Assembly: GCA_021498125.1 (NCBI GenBank)
Contig: JAIZWL010000001.1
Location: 1,324,676 to 1,388,675, forward strand
From: Candidatus Thorarchaeota archaeon
GTDB taxonomy: Archaea > Asgardarchaeota > Thorarchaeia > Thorarchaeales > Thorarchaeaceae
DNA: 64,000 nucleotides
Direction of reading: 5' to 3'
Below are positions 63,497-64,000 of this stretch, one piece after another; the first letter of the stretch is position 1; each line of letters begins with the position of its first letter. A model generated the notes under the pieces. That model had not been told where the DNA came from. It saw only the letters and a list, made by a program, of their open reading frames with translations, and ran no database searches. A program made the position numbers and the translations under genes.

Positions 63497-64000
63497 CCGG
63501 ATATATCCATGTAGAAAAGGCTGAGGAACATAACCTCAAGGCCATCACTGTGGATATTCCACGAGACCGTCTAGTTGTAATAACCGGCCCTTCAGGTTCG
63601 GGGAAATCTACACTCGTCTTCGACACGATCTTTGCAGAAGGCCAACGCCGATATATTGAATCACTCTCCTCATATGCCCGACGCTTCCTTGGACGACTGG
63701 ACAAGCCCAAGGTCGAGAAGATCACAGGTCTTCCTCCGGCCATATCGATTGAGCAAAAGGGGCGAACAAAGAACCCTCGTAGTACGGTTGCGACCAGCAC
63801 CGAGATCCATGATTACCTCCGGCTACTGTATGCAAATATTGGAATTCCGCACTGTGTCAAATGTGGGCAGCCGATGGAACAATTGACCGCCGAGTCAGCA
63901 GCGAGATTGCTTCTCGAGGAGAATGGTGGTCAACGTATCTTTGTGCTTGCGCCAGTGATTCGTGGAGAGACCGGGCTACATCAGGATGTTCTTCAAGGTC
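63493..64000 (+). CDS. Second UvrA-like protein (partial, cut by window edge)
   Basis: The GTG overlaps the uvrA stop (GTGA). The first about 169 residues read as another Uvr[39 protein letters not shown], then [33 protein letters not shown]. It differs from the first copy, so it is a paralogue, not a tandem duplication of recent origin. UvrA2-type proteins act in tolerance or drug resistance in some bacteria; the rest lies beyond the window. Confidence 0.9.
   Translation, partial: MTGYIHVEKAEEHNLKAITVDIPRDRLVVITGPSGSGKSTLVFDTIFAEGQRRYIESLSSYARRFLGRLDKPKVEKITGLPPAISIEQKGRTKNPRSTVATSTEIHDYLRLLYANIGIPHCVKCGQPMEQLTAESAARLLLEENGGQRIFVLAPVIRGETGLHQDVLQG

Overview
The window is archaeal. Supporting genes are a group II chaperonin (thermosome), ribosomal protein eS17, the archaeal HMG-CoA synthase / thiolase / DUF35 cluster of the mevalonate pathway, an archaeal phosphopantetheine adenylyltransferase fused to a GTP-dependent dephospho-CoA kinase, an ATP-dependent DNA ligase, a MetRS of archaeal layout and TATA-box promoters. 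Base composition is moderate and there are many adhesin-like or secreted membrane-anchored proteins, a leucine-rich-repeat protein, a HEAT protein, UvrA/UvrB and SdhA/SdhB. This suggests a mesophilic anaerobic or microaerobic archaeon. An Asgard lineage such as Thorarchaeia would fit, but nothing here proves it. No rRNA, tRNA or CRISPR array was found.

Layout. 1-5.2 kb: an ABC-2 exporter operon (minus) between two partial copies of a vWA-domain gene, a secreted protein, a small ORF, and an MNT/HEPN toxin-antitoxin-like pair. 5.2-9.4 kb: a large secreted membrane-anchored protein, a PD-(D/E)XK nuclease with an internal 27-bp tandem repeat, and a gene truncated by a miniature transposon. 9.6-16.3 kb: ThyX, an NfnAB/SudAB-type electron-transfer flavoenzyme, NAD(P)HX repair, the CoA fusion enzyme and a metallophosphoesterase. 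16.3-21.5 kb: the mevalonate cluster, a MoaD/ThiS-like protein and an asparagine synthase-like protein. 21.7-28.4 kb: two proteins of unknown or structural type, TrxB, a P-loop protein and the thermosome. 28.6-32.6 kb: 2-oxoacid:ferredoxin oxidoreductase and fumarase. 32.6-35.7 kb: a repeat-rich accessory island with microsatellites, a possibly phase-variable caspase/CHAT-like membrane protein, another membrane protein and transposon debris. 35.8-38.2 kb: SdhAB. 38-47.3 kb: HEAT, V4R, CDF transporter, orphan DNA methyltransferase, a flippase-like fusion, and a C39-like peptidase gene split by a miniature transposon. 47.3-58.4 kb: eS17, DNA ligase, small genes, MetRS, the LRR protein and a large secreted protein. 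58.6-64 kb: uvrB-uvrA and a second uvrA running off the window.

Functionally, KorAB, FumC and SdhAB form part of a TCA-type path; Nfn links ferredoxin with NAD(P)H; the mevalonate and CoA genes supply isoprenoids and CoA. The strongest novel signals are: (1) a non-autonomous transposon family (five copies of about 130 bp, two with perfect 9-bp target duplications, one of which splits the C39-like gene); (2) a TCGG tetranucleotide tract that separates a well-placed start codon from the reading frame of a caspase/CHAT-like membrane protein, the layout of phase variation; and (3) a repeat of about 186 bp found both in an intergenic region and in frame inside the asparagine synthase-like gene.
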